Below are positions 44,422 to 53,614 of a stretch of 64,000 nt of DNA, in pieces (position 1 is the first letter of the stretch; each line of letters starts with the position of its first letter). Position numbers and translations under genes: made by a program. Origin of the DNA: Bacillota bacterium (GTDB lineage: Bacteria > Bacillota > Clostridia > Peptostreptococcales > Anaerovoracaceae); assembly GCA_029006195.1 (NCBI GenBank), contig JAQXGH010000048.1:121098-185097 (forward strand), read 5' to 3'. The notes under the pieces were generated by a model. The model did no database searches. It had not been told where the DNA came from and saw nothing but the letters and a program-made list of their open reading frames with translations.

Positions 44422-44772
44422 ATGGGTAAAGGAATGAAAGCAGGTAAGAGACCTAAGCAGCCTAAGATGGGAAATGCACAGCAGATGGCACAGATGCAGG
44501 CTATGCAGCGCCAGATGGAGGAAGTACAGGCTAAAATTGATGAAATGGAAGCTAGCGCAACATCAGGTGGCGGTGCAGTAACAGTAACAGTAACTGGTAA
44601 GAAGGAAATCAAGGATATCCAGATCAAGCCAGAAGTTGTAGATCCAGATGATGTTGAAATGCTGCAGGATCTGATCATGGCTGCTGCAAACGAAGCACTC
44701 AGACAGATGGAAGAAATTTCACAGTCAGAAATGGGTAAGTTCACTGCTGGACTCGGCATCCCAGGACTCTAA
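44422..44772 (+). CDS. ybaB: YbaB/EbfC nucleoid-associated protein
   Basis: 116 residues. An N-terminal Lys/Gly/Gln/Met-rich stretch is followed by a helix ([16 protein letters not shown]), a beta sheet ([21 protein letters not shown]) and a C-terminal helix, the EbfC dimer layout. Members bind DNA as homodimers and lie between dnaX and recR in most bacteria, as here. GGAGG precedes the start. Confidence 0.95.
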   Translation: MGKGMKAGKRPKQPKMGNAQQMAQMQAMQRQMEEVQAKIDEMEASATSGGGAVTVTVTGKKEIKDIQIKPEVVDPDDVEMLQDLIMAAANEALRQMEEISQSEMGKFTAGLGIPGL

Positions 44773-44784
44773 TATATAATAGTT

Positions 44785-45384
44785 ATGAATTATTACGCTA
44801 AACCCTTAAACAGATTAATAAATGAACTTTCGAAACTGCCGGGAATAGGAGGTAAGACTGCGCAGAGATTGGCTTTTCACATACTGTCTATGGATAGCAG
44901 GGATGCGCTGTCGCTTTCTGATGCTATAAAAGACGCTAGAGAGAATATGCGTTACTGCAGTGTATGCGGAAATCTAACTGATAGAGACCCGTGCCAGATT
45001 TGTAGCGATGATAAACGTGATAAAAGCGTTATATGCGTGGTAGAAAGCCCTAAGGATGTAGTGGCTATGGAGAAAATAAAGGAATACCATGGATACTATC
45101 ATGTTCTCCATGGAGCGATTTCGCCAATGGATGGAATTGGTCCGGATGACATAAACCTTAAGAGCCTTATCACTAGACTTCAGGATGAAGCGGTAAAGGA
45201 GCTTATTATTGCAACAAACCCTACTATTGAAGGTGAAGCTACAGCGATGTACATTGCGAGACTTATTAAACCGAGCGGTATTAAGGTGTCCAGAATAGCT
45301 CACGGTATACCAGTTGGAGGCGATTTGGAATATGCTGATGAGGTAACTTTGCTTAAGGCTGTAGAGGGTAGAAGAGAACTGTAA
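44785..45384 (+). CDS. recR: Recombination protein RecR
   Basis: 199 residues, the full family length. A helix-hairpin-helix ([18 protein letters not shown]), a C4 zinc finger ([16 protein letters not shown]), a Toprim domain ([15 protein letters not shown]) and a C-terminal Walker-like region ([16 protein letters not shown]) are seen in order. RecR works with RecO and RecF in loading RecA at gaps. It is the last gene of the dnaX cluster and a terminator follows. Confidence 0.97.
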   Translation: MNYYAKPLNRLINELSKLPGIGGKTAQRLAFHILSMDSRDALSLSDAIKDARENMRYCSVCGNLTDRDPCQICSDDKRDKSVICVVESPKDVVAMEKIKEYHGYYHVLHGAISPMDGIGPDDINLKSLITRLQDEAVKELIIATNPTIEGEATAMYIARLIKPSGIKVSRIAHGIPVGGDLEYADEVTLLKAVEGRREL

Positions 45385-45411
45385 ATTTAACCACATATTT
45401 GTATAAAAAAG

Positions 45412-45443
45412 CATCTCAAGATTGAAATCTTAAGATGTTTTTT
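45412..45443 (+). terminator. Rho-independent terminator after recR
   Basis: Stem of 11 positions with one mismatch (45412-45422 region with 45426-45436), loop GAA, then seven T residues. Confidence 0.85.
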
Positions 45444-45779
45444 TGATTTACTCTAAAGTGAATAGAAGAATGAATGAAAAAAATTTCGTGGAAATTCGGT
45501 TCAAAATGTGAAAAATTACTGCAAAATCGTATAAAATCCTATATTTGGAAATAAATTTCTTTCAGATTCGCAATCAAATGCGAGAATATCTCACTAATGA
45601 GACGAAATTCTTAACATTCTTGCTAACAATGTTGCGATTTCGCACAAATTTTAATAAATTCTGAATAATCTCTATTGCTTGATGCTTGATGGTCTAGGTA
45701 TAATTGACTAAGTTAATACGGTGCAATAGGTGCCGTATGGTTTAGTAATCATTTGTTATTTTATTATTAGGAGGATTAA
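45444..45779 (+). promoter_or_regulatory. AT-rich intergenic region with the ech promoter
   Basis: 336 bases between the recR terminator and echA, with no open frame. A promoter stands at 45675-45704: TTGCTT, 18 bases, TATAAT. An imperfect hairpin (acggtgc/ggtgccgt, about 45718-45738) is in the leader, then AGGAGG at 45769. The part upstream of the promoter is very AT-rich with repeated TTTCG/AAATT words and could hold activator sites, but I see no clear operator. Confidence 0.65.
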
Positions 45780-47705
45780 ATGGGCACTATACTTTTTTTA
45801 ATTTTATTCCCAATGGTGACTGCCTTTGTTCTTTTAGTAATAGCGAAGAATGATGCATCACGTGACATCGTAGTTAAATTAGCAGCAGCAGTTATCGCTG
45901 TTGCAGCTATCGTTGTCGCAGTTCAGTTTGCCGCTGGAGATGGACAGAAGTTCTCATTCGACGGCGAAATCGTGAATTATATCATGATGGGTATAGAAGC
46001 ACTGCTTTGCATCTATATCGTGATCATTGGTATCAAACACAAGAAATGGCTTGCATCACTGTTTGCTATTATTCAGACACCACTGGTAATGTGGTTCGAA
46101 CTGACAAAGGGACATCACATTGAAGTTGAACATCCGCTTTATATCGATAAGCTTTCAGTAATCATGATTCTTATCATTGGTATCATCGGTACTCTGATTG
46201 CTGTATATGCTATTGGATACATGAAGGATTTCCAGCACCACGCTAAGGATGACAGAAGACCTTGGTTCTTCTTCGTAATGTTCCTGTTCCTGGGAGCTAT
46301 GGTAGGTCTGGTAACATCAAACAACATGATTTGGATGTACTTCTTCTGGGAAATCACAAGTTTATCATCATTCTGGCTCATTGGTTACACAAAGACTGCA
46401 GAAGCTACAAACAATGCTTTCAGAGCTCTGATCATGAACCTGCTTGGTGGTCTGGGATTTGCAATTGGTATTGTAATTCTCGGTACTGTATTTAACACTG
46501 TTGAACTCGACACAATGCTTATGTACGGTTCACTTTACGGTGATTTGGTTGCTATTCCTGCAGTATTCTTTGCATTCGCAGGTATCACTAAGGCAGCTCA
46601 GATGCCATTCAACAGCTGGCTGCTTGGCGCTATGGTAGCACCTACACCTACATCAGCTTTACTTCACTCATCAACAATGGTTAAGGCTGGCGTATTCATG
46701 ATTATCAAGCTGGCTCCAGTACTTGGTATGTCAAACTTCGCTGGTATCATGGTAATGATGGTTGGCGGTATTACATTCCTGTTCGCATCATGTGCAGCAA
46801 TTTCACAGGTAAATGCGAAGAGAGTTCTGGCTTACTCAACTATTGCTAACTTAGGTTTGATTGTTGCCTGCGGTGGCGTTGGTTCACCAGGAGCTGTATG
46901 GGCTGGCATTATGCTCATCATCTTCCATGCAATCACAAAGTCACTCCTGTTCCTCTGCGTAGGTACAGCAGAACACCACATTGGCAGCAGAATGATCGAA
47001 GATATGGATGGTCTGTTCGACAGAATGCCTAGACTGGCTAAGTGCATGCTCATCGGTATCGCAGGTATGTTCCTGGCACCTTTCGGTATGCTGGTATCAA
47101 AGTGGGCTTGCATGGTTTCATTCGTAGATTCAAGAAACGTTCTTCTGGTTGGATGTATCGTATTCGGTTCAGCTGTAACAGCATTCTACTGGCTCAAGTG
47201 GATGGGTAAGCTGACTGCAGTAGTTGCAGGCGCTGAAAGCGTAGAACACGATGTACATAAGGAAGAAACATTCGTACATATTTCACTGGTTATCCTGGTA
47301 ATCATCGCTTGTCTCGGATTCCCATTCGTTTCACAGACAATGCTGGTTCCTTACCTCGAATTAACATTCGGTGGCCTTGCTGGTGGACTTTTATCACACG
47401 GTAACATGATTATCATGGTTATCATGCTGGCTGTTATCATCATTATGACAGCAATGTTCTACGGTAAGTCAAACAAGCCTATCGTAGATATCTACCTCGC
47501 TGGTGCTAACACTGGTGACAACAGACACTACTATGGTTCAATGCAGAAGGAAGTTGAGTTCTCACTGAGAAACTGGCACATGGAAGATCACTTCAATGAA
47601 CACAGAATGAATGTTATTGGTGATGTTCTCAACATAGCAATGATGGTTATCGGTATCGGCATCATGGTTGCTACTCTTGTTAGTCTTTTAGGAGGTGTGG
47701 CATAA
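45780..47705 (+). CDS. echA: Ech hydrogenase subunit A (NuoL/Mrp antiporter-like)
   Basis: 641 residues with about 14-16 membrane helices, related to complex I NuoL. The conserved core includes MIWMYFFWEITSLSSFWLIGY (helix with the key Glu) and AAQMPFNSWLLGAMVAPTPTSALLHSS (Lys region). This subunit moves H+ or Na+ across the membrane using energy from electron transfer to the hydrogenase. It is first of six genes in exact echABCDEF order and overlaps echB by one base. Codons are strongly biased. Confidence 0.95.
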   Translation: MGTILFLILFPMVTAFVLLVIAKNDASRDIVVKLAAAVIAVAAIVVAVQFAAGDGQKFSFDGEIVNYIMMGIEALLCIYIVIIGIKHKKWLASLFAIIQTPLVMWFELTKGHHIEVEHPLYIDKLSVIMILIIGIIGTLIAVYAIGYMKDFQHHAKDDRRPWFFFVMFLFLGAMVGLVTSNNMIWMYFFWEITSLSSFWLIGYTKTAEATNNAFRALIMNLLGGLGFAIGIVILGTVFNTVELDTMLMYGSLYGDLVAIPAVFFAFAGITKAAQMPFNSWLLGAMVAPTPTSALLHSSTMVKAGVFMIIKLAPVLGMSNFAGIMVMMVGGITFLFASCAAISQVNAKRVLAYSTIANLGLIVACGGVGSPGAVWAGIMLIIFHAITKSLLFLCVGTAEHHIGSRMIEDMDGLFDRMPRLAKCMLIGIAGMFLAPFGMLVSKWACMVSFVDSRNVLLVGCIVFGSAVTAFYWLKWMGKLTAVVAGAESVEHDVHKEETFVHISLVILVIIACLGFPFVSQTMLVPYLELTFGGLAGGLLSHGNMIIMVIMLAVIIIMTAMFYGKSNKPIVDIYLAGANTGDNRHYYGSMQKEVEFSLRNWHMEDHFNEHRMNVIGDVLNIAMMVIGIGIMVATLVSLLGGVA

Positions 47706-48574
47706 TGGTTAAAATCATAATCGGAGTAATCGCATACCTCGTGCTGGCGCCATTCGTTGGTGGCCTGCTGGCTGGTCTTGAAAGAAAGCTTTCTGCTAAG
47801 ATGCAGAGAAGAGTAGGACCTCCTGTATTACAGCCGTTCTACGATGTAGCTAAATTATTTGAAAAAGAAAAGATGACACCTACTAAGTATCAGGATTACT
47901 ACATTATGGGATTCGTTCTCTTCGTAGTAGCATCAGGTGCTATCTTCTTTGGCGGCGGCGACATGCTGCTCGTAATATTCGCACTTACTATAGGTACAGC
48001 TTGCCTCATTCTGGCATCATACTCATCAAACTCACCGTATGCTGAAATCGGTGCAGAAAGAGAACTGCTCGCAATGATGGCTTACGAACCAATGGTACTG
48101 ATCACAGTAATTGGTTTCTATATGTACTGTGGTAGCTTCAATGTTGGCGATATCCTCGCTGGTGGACACAAGATGGCTATTCTGCCAATGATCGGTATCT
48201 TTATCGGTTGGATGTTTATCCTGACACTGAAGTTCAGAAAGTCACCGTTTGACCTGAGTATGTCACACCACGCTCACCAGGAACTGGTTAGAGGTATGAC
48301 TACAGAATTCGTTGGTAGAACAATGGGATTTGTTGAAATCTCACACTGGTATGAAAACGTATTCCTTCTTGGATTCGTATTCCTGTTCTTCGCAAACGGA
48401 ACTCCACTCGGTTGGGTAATCGGTGTAGTAGTAGCAATTATCGCTTATTTCTTCGAAGTATTCATCGACAATTGTTTCGCAAGAATGAAGTGGCAGTTCG
48501 CATTCAAGTCATCTTGGATCGTAGCTGTTGTTGTTGGTATGATTAATATCTTCGTATTATACATTTGTTTCTAG
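47705..48574 (+). CDS. echB: Ech hydrogenase subunit B (NuoH-like)
   Basis: 289 residues with about eight membrane helices, homologous to NuoH. Typical stretches are GGLLAGLERKLSAKMQRRVGP, read in parts as LAGLERKLSAK and QRRVGPP, then GAERELLAMMAYEP. It anchors the hydrogenase module and forms the entry of the ion path. The start overlaps the echA stop (ATAATGG). The next gene follows after 12 bases with AGGAGG. Confidence 0.96.
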   Translation: MVKIIIGVIAYLVLAPFVGGLLAGLERKLSAKMQRRVGPPVLQPFYDVAKLFEKEKMTPTKYQDYYIMGFVLFVVASGAIFFGGGDMLLVIFALTIGTACLILASYSSNSPYAEIGAERELLAMMAYEPMVLITVIGFYMYCGSFNVGDILAGGHKMAILPMIGIFIGWMFILTLKFRKSPFDLSMSHHAHQELVRGMTTEFVGRTMGFVEISHWYENVFLLGFVFLFFANGTPLGWVIGVVVAIIAYFFEVFIDNCFARMKWQFAFKSSWIVAVVVGMINIFVLYICF

Positions 48575-48586
48575 GAGGGTGAAGGA

Positions 48587-49045
48587 ATGTCAGCATATGT
48601 AACAAAATCACCTTGGGTTGTTCACTATGACGGATCAAGTTGTAATGGATGTGACATCGAGGTTCTGGCATGTCTTATGCCTACGTACGACGTTGAAAGA
48701 TTCGGTATCATCAACTGTGGTAACCCTAAGCACGCAGACGTATTTCTGGTTACTGGTTCAGTTAATGAACAGAATAAGGACATTGTTAAGCAGATCTATG
48801 ATCAGATGCCTGAACCTAAGGTAGTAGTAGCAGTTGGTATCTGCGCTTGCTCAGGCGGTATCTTTAAGGATTGCTATAACGTTCTTGGTGGTGTTGATCA
48901 GGTTATTCCTGTTGACGCTTATGTACCAGGATGCGCAGCAAGACCAGAAGCAATCATAGACGCAGTAGTTAAGGGACTTGGAGTACTTCAGGCAAAGAAG
49001 GACGCAATGGCTAAGGGCGGACTTCCAGCACCTGCAGCAGAATAA
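48587..49045 (+). CDS. echC: Ech hydrogenase small subunit C (NuoB-like)
   Basis: 152 residues. Ligands of the proximal 4Fe-4S cluster are visible: Cys18 and Cys21 (SSCNGCD), a cysteine in GICACSGG (86 or 88) and Cys116 (VPGCAARPE). This matches the single-cluster small subunit of group 4 [NiFe] hydrogenases. It passes electrons between EchF and the NiFe site in EchE. The C-terminal tail is Ala/Lys-rich. Confidence 0.97.
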   Translation: MSAYVTKSPWVVHYDGSSCNGCDIEVLACLMPTYDVERFGIINCGNPKHADVFLVTGSVNEQNKDIVKQIYDQMPEPKVVVAVGICACSGGIFKDCYNVLGGVDQVIPVDAYVPGCAARPEAIIDAVVKGLGVLQAKKDAMAKGGLPAPAAE

Positions 49046-49055
49046 GGAGGATAAA

Positions 49056-49412
49056 ATGGCAGAAAGAGTAGCTGTACAGCAGAACTTTGAGTACGTTGAT
49101 GCTTCCAAGATTTATTCAAAGGTTGCAGATCTGAAGGCTGAAGGATATAGAATTGTACAGATGTGTGCACTGAACGCTAACAATGCATACGAAGTAATCT
49201 ATTCATTCGATAAGGATCACGTACTTTATAACTACAAAGTAGCAGTTAATGATGGTGAAGAACTTGAAAGTATCAGTAACATTTACATGTCAGCTTTCAT
49301 TTATGAAAATGAAATCCATGATCTGTTCGGAATTCAGTTCAATCACGGTATTTTAGACTATCAGGGTACATTCTTCAGAATTGCAGAAGCTACACCTTGG
49401 AAGAACAAGTAG
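49056..49412 (+). CDS. echD: Ech hydrogenase subunit D (NuoC-like)
   Basis: 118 residues from ATG 49056, with AAGGAGG at 49044-49050; a longer frame upstream overlaps echC. It has the NuoC-like core, with YKVAVNDGEELESISNIY and FIYENEIHDLFGIQF (the E-x-H-D-LFGI landmark). It is a structural subunit holding the large subunit. The spacing to echE is 20 bases. Confidence 0.95.
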   Translation: MAERVAVQQNFEYVDASKIYSKVADLKAEGYRIVQMCALNANNAYEVIYSFDKDHVLYNYKVAVNDGEELESISNIYMSAFIYENEIHDLFGIQFNHGILDYQGTFFRIAEATPWKNK

Positions 49413-49432
49413 AAAGAAGGAAGGTTAAAAAT

Positions 49433-50515
49433 ATGGCTAAAAGAACAATAATTCCATTTGGGCCACAGCACCCAGTGCTTCCTGAACCTATTCATCTCGA
49501 CCTGGTAGTTGAAGACGAAACAGTTGTGGAAGCTATTCCATCAATTGGATATATTCACAGAGGCTTAGAAAAGCTGTGTGAAATTAAAGATTACGACAAG
49601 ATGGTGTACGTAATGGAAAGAGTTTGCGGTATCTGCAGTTTCGGTCACGGCTGGGGCGCAAGTGCTGCTATCGAAGGTGCAATGGGTCTGGAAATTCCAG
49701 AAAGAGCTCAGTACCTGAGAACAATTTTACATGAACTCTCAAGAGTACACAGTCATCTGCTTTGGCTCGGCCTGCTGGCTGACGCATTCGGATTTGAAAG
49801 TTTATTCAACCACTGCTGGAGAGTAAGAGAAACAGTTCTCGACCTCTTCGAAAAGAACACAGGTGGTAGAGTAATCTTCTCAATCTGCAAGGTAGGTGGA
49901 ATGAGAAAAGATATCAGCAATGAAAATCTGCAGGAAATCGTTACAGTTCTTAACGGAATTAAGGGCGAAATCAAGGAACTGACAGATGTATTCATCTCAG
50001 ATGCATCAGTAAAGAACAGAACTGTTGGTGTTGGTCTCCTGACTAAGGAAGATGCTATCGCAACATCAGCTTGCGGTCCTGTAGCTAGAGGTTCAGGCCT
50101 TTACCAGGATTTGAGAATGACTGACGGATTTGGCGTATATGGCGAACTTGGTTTCGAACCATGCGTTGAAGAAGCTGGCGACTCATATGCTAGAACAATC
50201 GTAAGAATCAGAGAACTGTTCCAGTCAATCGAACTGATCGAGAAGGCTGTAGCTAAGATTCCTGATGGTCCTGTAGCAGTTAAGGCTCCTGGCAATGTTG
50301 AAGGCGAAGCAGTTGTTCGTCTTGAACAGCCAAGAGGTGAAGCTTACTACTATGCTAAGGGCGCAGGAACTAAGTTCTTACAGAGAATGAGACTTAGAAC
50401 ACCAACTAACCAGAACATTCCTGCTCTGGTTAAGATGTTAGCTGGATGTGATCTGGCAGACGTTCCAATTCTGGTTCTGACTATTGACCCATGCATCAGT
50501 TGTACAGAAAGGTAG
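49433..50515 (+). CDS. echE: Ech [NiFe]-hydrogenase large subunit E (NuoD-like)
   Basis: 360 residues from ATG 49433. Both nickel-binding motifs are complete: RVCGICSFGH (Cys65, Cys68) and, at the very C terminus, DPCISCTER (Cys354, Cys357). The four cysteines show a functional [NiFe] site, unlike complex I NuoD, where they are lost. The chain stops just after the second motif, so there is no C-terminal peptide to be removed by a maturation protease. It reduces protons to H2 with electrons from ferredoxin. Maturation (hyp) genes are not in the window. Confidence 0.97.
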   Translation: MAKRTIIPFGPQHPVLPEPIHLDLVVEDETVVEAIPSIGYIHRGLEKLCEIKDYDKMVYVMERVCGICSFGHGWGASAAIEGAMGLEIPERAQYLRTILHELSRVHSHLLWLGLLADAFGFESLFNHCWRVRETVLDLFEKNTGGRVIFSICKVGGMRKDISNENLQEIVTVLNGIKGEIKELTDVFISDASVKNRTVGVGLLTKEDAIATSACGPVARGSGLYQDLRMTDGFGVYGELGFEPCVEEAGDSYARTIVRIRELFQSIELIEKAVAKIPDGPVAVKAPGNVEGEAVVRLEQPRGEAYYYAKGAGTKFLQRMRLRTPTNQNIPALVKMLAGCDLADVPILVLTIDPCISCTER

Positions 50516-50525
50516 GTGAGAGTTA

Positions 50526-51113
50526 ATGGGATTCTTTGCATTTGGTAAAACCATTTTAGGAAGTATTTTCAAAAAGCCTGCTACTCTCATGTATCCGGTA
50601 GTTCCTAGAGAGTGGGAAGAAAGAACTAGAGGTTCAGTAGGTATCGCTGGCGAAGATTGTATCGCTTGCGGACTTTGCGCTAAGGTTTGTCCTTGTGACG
50701 CAATTGAAGTCGATAAGGAAACAGGTGCTTGGACTATTCAGAGAATGCAGTGCATCCAGTGTAGTGCATGCGTAGACAAGTGCCCTAAGAAGTGTCTCAC
50801 AATGGAAAATCTCTACACTATTCCAGATGTAGTTAAGGTTGTAGATACTTATGAAATTCCTAAGAAGGAAGCTAAGAAGGCTGCTGCTAAGAAGCCTTCT
50901 GCAGAAGGTGCTGCTGCTCCAGCTGCTGAAGGTGACGGCAATCTGACTTGTGACGATACATGCGTATTCTGCGGACTCTGTGCTAAGGCATGTCCAGTAG
51001 ATGCTCTGGAAGTTACAAGAAAGCCTGAAAAGTCATGGAAGGTAGACAACGAAACTTGCATCAAGTGTGGTGCATGCGTTGATAAGTGCCCAAAGAACAG
51101 CCTTTCATTATAA
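50526..51113 (+). CDS. echF: Ech hydrogenase subunit F with duplicated ferredoxin domain
   Basis: 195 residues. The N-terminal part is normal EchF/NuoI with two 4Fe-4S motifs (Cys45/48/51/55 and Cys76/79/82/86). After a Lys/Ala-rich linker (111-140) a second ferredoxin domain adds two more (Cys146/149/152/156 and Cys178/181/184/188). Known EchF proteins are about 110-140 residues with two clusters, so this subunit looks extended by a fused or duplicated ferredoxin. The first and third motifs (CGLCAKVCP, CGLCAKACP) and the second and fourth (CVDKCP) are similar, which favours internal duplication. A terminator follows. Confidence 0.94.
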   Translation: MGFFAFGKTILGSIFKKPATLMYPVVPREWEERTRGSVGIAGEDCIACGLCAKVCPCDAIEVDKETGAWTIQRMQCIQCSACVDKCPKKCLTMENLYTIPDVVKVVDTYEIPKKEAKKAAAKKPSAEGAAAPAAEGDGNLTCDDTCVFCGLCAKACPVDALEVTRKPEKSWKVDNETCIKCGACVDKCPKNSLSL

Positions 51114-51159
51114 TTAATGTACATAACAGTACTTAATGCTTCTAATTAAATGATTATAT

Positions 51160-51188
51160 TGAGCCGGCAACAAATGCCGGCTCATTTT
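51160..51188 (+). terminator. Rho-independent terminator after the ech operon
   Basis: A perfect 10-bp stem (51160-51169 with 51175-51184), a five-base loop and four T residues. Confidence 0.9.
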
Positions 51189-51225
51189 ATGAGGCAAATT
51201 TTGTTGCTTTTGCACTAAATCTTTC

Positions 51226-51254
51226 TTGACGTTGAAGAGGGGTTAAGATATAAT
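51226..51254 (+). promoter_or_regulatory. Promoter of the rpmG-secE-nusG-rpl transcript
   Basis: TTGACG (51226-51231), 17 bases, perfect TATAAT (51249-51254), about 75 bases upstream of rpmG. Confidence 0.88.
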
Positions 51255-51330
51255 TATCTAGCAACATTATGAAAATGAACTAAAAGAGCAGTGATGCTCT
51301 TTAATTTAAGTTAAAACGGAGGACCATGAA

Positions 51331-51480
51331 ATGAGAGTAAAAGTAATCCTTGCTTGTACTGAATGTAAGCAGAGAAATTACAACACTATGAAGGATAAGA
51401 AGAATACACCAGACAGAATCGAACTGAACAAGTATTGTCCATTCTGTAAGAAGCACACTCCACACAAGGAAACAAAGTAA
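51331..51480 (+). CDS. rpmG: 50S ribosomal protein L33
   Basis: 49 residues, normal for L33. Two CxxC pairs (CTEC near residue 9 and CPFC near 37) form the zinc ribbon, so this is the zinc-binding form. The end [10 protein letters not shown] is typical. GGAGG lies ten bases upstream, and secE follows after 15 bases, the usual gene order in Firmicutes. Confidence 0.96.
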   Translation: MRVKVILACTECKQRNYNTMKDKKNTPDRIELNKYCPFCKKHTPHKETK

Positions 51481-51495
51481 GGGAGCGTTAGTACT

Positions 51496-51714
51496 ATGAC
51501 AAAGTCTTCTGGAAACACTGATGTAAAGAAGAAATCAGGCATTATTGAATATTTCAAGGGCGTTAAGCTCGAGATGAAGAAGGTTGTATGGCCTACAAGA
51601 AAAGAGCTTGGTTCATTCACTGTAGTTGTGCTTTGCACATGCGCTGCATTTGCACTGCTCTTCTGGGGACTTGACTCAGGAGTGCTGGCAGCAATTAAAG
51701 CAATTTGCTTCTAG
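51496..51714 (+). CDS. secE: Preprotein translocase subunit SecE
   Basis: 72 residues. A short cytoplasmic amphipathic part with the conserved VKLEMKKVVWPTRKEL is followed by one membrane helix (about 42-62). It is an essential clamp of the SecYEG channel. It sits between rpmG and nusG as expected. Confidence 0.96.
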   Translation: MTKSSGNTDVKKKSGIIEYFKGVKLEMKKVVWPTRKELGSFTVVVLCTCAAFALLFWGLDSGVLAAIKAICF

Positions 51715-51745
51715 AACAATATTTTAGATCGGAGTATAAGGTACA

Positions 51746-52327
51746 ATGAGTGAAGAAAAAGAGACTAAAAAACTGAATCTGAACGAACTCGAAGGCCTGA
51801 GAGGCGACGGTGAAGCCAGATGGTATGTTGTACATACTTATTCAGGGCATGAGAATAAGGTAAAAGTAAACATCGAAAAGATTGTTGAAAATAGAGGTAT
51901 GCAGGACCTTATTCTTGACGTAATTGTGCCTACAGAGGATCGCGTCGAAATCAAGGACGGCCAGAGAAAGATTAAGACTAAGAAGATGTTCCCAGGTTAC
52001 GTTCTTGTTAAAATGATCGTTACTAATGAATCCTGGTATCTCGTAAGAAATACTCAGGGTGTAACAGGCTTCGTAGGTCATGGTTCAGATCCTGTTCCTC
52101 TTTCTGTAGAAGAAGTAAGAAGAATGGGAATCGAGAAGATTTACATAGATCTGGACATTGAACTTGGTGACACTGTTAAGGTTATTAACGGACCGTTCGA
52201 AAACTTTATGGGTGTTGTTGAAGAAGTAAACATGGAAAAACAGACACTCAGAGCTAGAGTTTCAATGTTTGGAAGAGACACACCAGTAGAATTGGATTTT
52301 GCACAGGTTGATAAGCTTGATGACTAA
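51746..52327 (+). CDS. nusG: Transcription termination/antitermination factor NusG
   Basis: 193 residues. The N-terminal NGN domain begins at WYVVHTYSGHENKVK and includes FPGYVLVKM; the C-terminal KOW domain has VKVINGPFENFMGVVEEV. It binds RNA polymerase and links to Rho or ribosomal protein S10. A small palindromic hairpin (AGAGCATATGCTCT, about 52347-52360) lies between it and rplK, without a T run. Confidence 0.97.
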   Translation: MSEEKETKKLNLNELEGLRGDGEARWYVVHTYSGHENKVKVNIEKIVENRGMQDLILDVIVPTEDRVEIKDGQRKIKTKKMFPGYVLVKMIVTNESWYLVRNTQGVTGFVGHGSDPVPLSVEEVRRMGIEKIYIDLDIELGDTVKVINGPFENFMGVVEEVNMEKQTLRARVSMFGRDTPVELDFAQVDKLDD

Positions 52328-52395
52328 ATCCTATCTATAAAATTTGAGAGCATATGCTCTAAGTAAACTTTTGAGGAAAGGAGGATACACACAGT

Positions 52396-52821
52396 ATGGC
52401 AAAGAAAATCGAGGGTTATATTAAGCTCCAGATTCCAGCAGGTAATGCTAATCCAGCTCCACCAGTAGGTCCAGCTTTAGGTCAGCACGGCGTAAACATC
52501 ATGGATTTCTGTAAGCAGTTCAACGCTAAGACTCAGGATCAGCCAGGAATGATTATTCCAGTAGTTATTACTGTATATGCAGACCACAGTTTTTCATTCA
52601 TCACAAATACTCCACCTGCAGCAGTATTACTTAAGAAGGCAGCAGGTCTTGATTCAGCATCAGGTGAACCTAACAAGACTAAGGTTGCAACTCTGACATA
52701 TGCACAGGCTGAAGAAATCGCTAAGATCAAGATGCCAGACCTTAACGCAGCAAGCATCGAAGCAGCAACTGAAATGATCAAGGGAACTGCTAGAAGCATG
52801 GGTATCGTAATCGAAGGTTAA
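52396..52821 (+). CDS. rplK: 50S ribosomal protein L11
   Basis: 141 residues, standard for L11. The N terminus [31 protein letters not shown] and the C-terminal RNA-binding end [13 protein letters not shown] are characteristic, read here in parts. It forms the GTPase-associated centre with L10-L12. AGGAGG lies about 14 bases before the start. Confidence 0.97.
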   Translation: MAKKIEGYIKLQIPAGNANPAPPVGPALGQHGVNIMDFCKQFNAKTQDQPGMIIPVVITVYADHSFSFITNTPPAAVLLKKAAGLDSASGEPNKTKVATLTYAQAEEIAKIKMPDLNAASIEAATEMIKGTARSMGIVIEG

Positions 52822-52825
52822 TTGA

Positions 52826-52874
52826 GTGGAAGACTGAGAACCGCAACAACCCTGCGGGGAGTCGCTAGTACCAC
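52826..52874 (+). promoter_or_regulatory. Structured rplK-rplA spacer, candidate L1-binding site
   Basis: Three nested pairings fill the spacer: GTGG (52826-52829) with CCAC (52871-52874), GACT (52832-52835) with AGTC (52860-52863), and CCGCA (52841-52845) with TGCGG (52853-52857). L1 is known to repress its own operon by binding an rRNA-like hairpin. Whether this element mimics the 23S site is not established. Confidence 0.5.
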
Positions 52875-52891
52875 AGAAAGGAATTATTAAA

Positions 52892-53587
52892 ATGCCTAAG
52901 AGAGGTAAGAATTACAAGGCAGCAGCAGCTACATTCGACAAGGCTGAGCTGTTTGATGTTGAACAGGCTATGGATGTTGTTGTCGGAACAGCTAAGGCTA
53001 AGTTTGACGAAACTATCGAAGCTCATTTCAGAATGGGCGTTGACGGAAGACACGCTGATCAGCAGATCAGAGGCGCTATCGTTCTTCCTAACGGAACAGG
53101 TAACACAAAGAAAGTTCTCGTATTTGCTAAGGGACCTAAGGCAGCAGAAGCTGAAGCAGCTGGTGCTGATTATGTAGGAGCAGAAGAAATGGCTCAGAAG
53201 ATCCAGCAGGAAGGTTGGTTCGACTTTGATGCTGTAATCGCTACTCCAGACATGATGGGTGTTGTTGGTAGACTTGGTAAGATCCTCGGTCCTAAGGGCC
53301 TCATGCCAAACCCTAAGTCAGGTACAGTAACTATGGACGTTGCTAAGGCTATCGCTGAAACTAAGGCTGGTAAGGTTGAATATCGTCTTGATAAGACTAA
53401 CATTATTCACTGCCCTATCGGTAAGGCTTCATTCGGCCCAGAAAAGCTCATTGAAAACTTCAATGCACTTTCACAGGCTATCATCAAGGCTAAGCCAGCA
53501 GCAGCAAAGGGTCAGTACATGAAGAGCGTAGTAGTAGCTGCTACAATGGGCCCTGGAGTTAAGATTAACACAGCTAAGCTTGTTTAA
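52892..53587 (+). CDS. rplA: 50S ribosomal protein L1
   Basis: 231 residues. Typical blocks include [21 protein letters not shown] at the start in parts, [22 protein letters not shown] in the middle in parts, and the end [13 protein letters not shown]1 builds the L1 stalk of the 50S subunit. AAAGGA precedes the start. Confidence 0.97.
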   Translation: MPKRGKNYKAAAATFDKAELFDVEQAMDVVVGTAKAKFDETIEAHFRMGVDGRHADQQIRGAIVLPNGTGNTKKVLVFAKGPKAAEAEAAGADYVGAEEMAQKIQQEGWFDFDAVIATPDMMGVVGRLGKILGPKGLMPNPKSGTVTMDVAKAIAETKAGKVEYRLDKTNIIHCPIGKASFGPEKLIENFNALSQAIIKAKPAAAKGQYMKSVVVAATMGPGVKINTAKLV

Positions 53588-53614
53588 TCTAAATACAAAC
53601 GGAATTGAAAATTA

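Noticed and set aside
45444..45670. Small RNA or small protein in the recR-echA spacer
   Set aside because: No promoter-terminator pair or start with ribosome site was found; the region is AT-rich without a stable fold that I can see.
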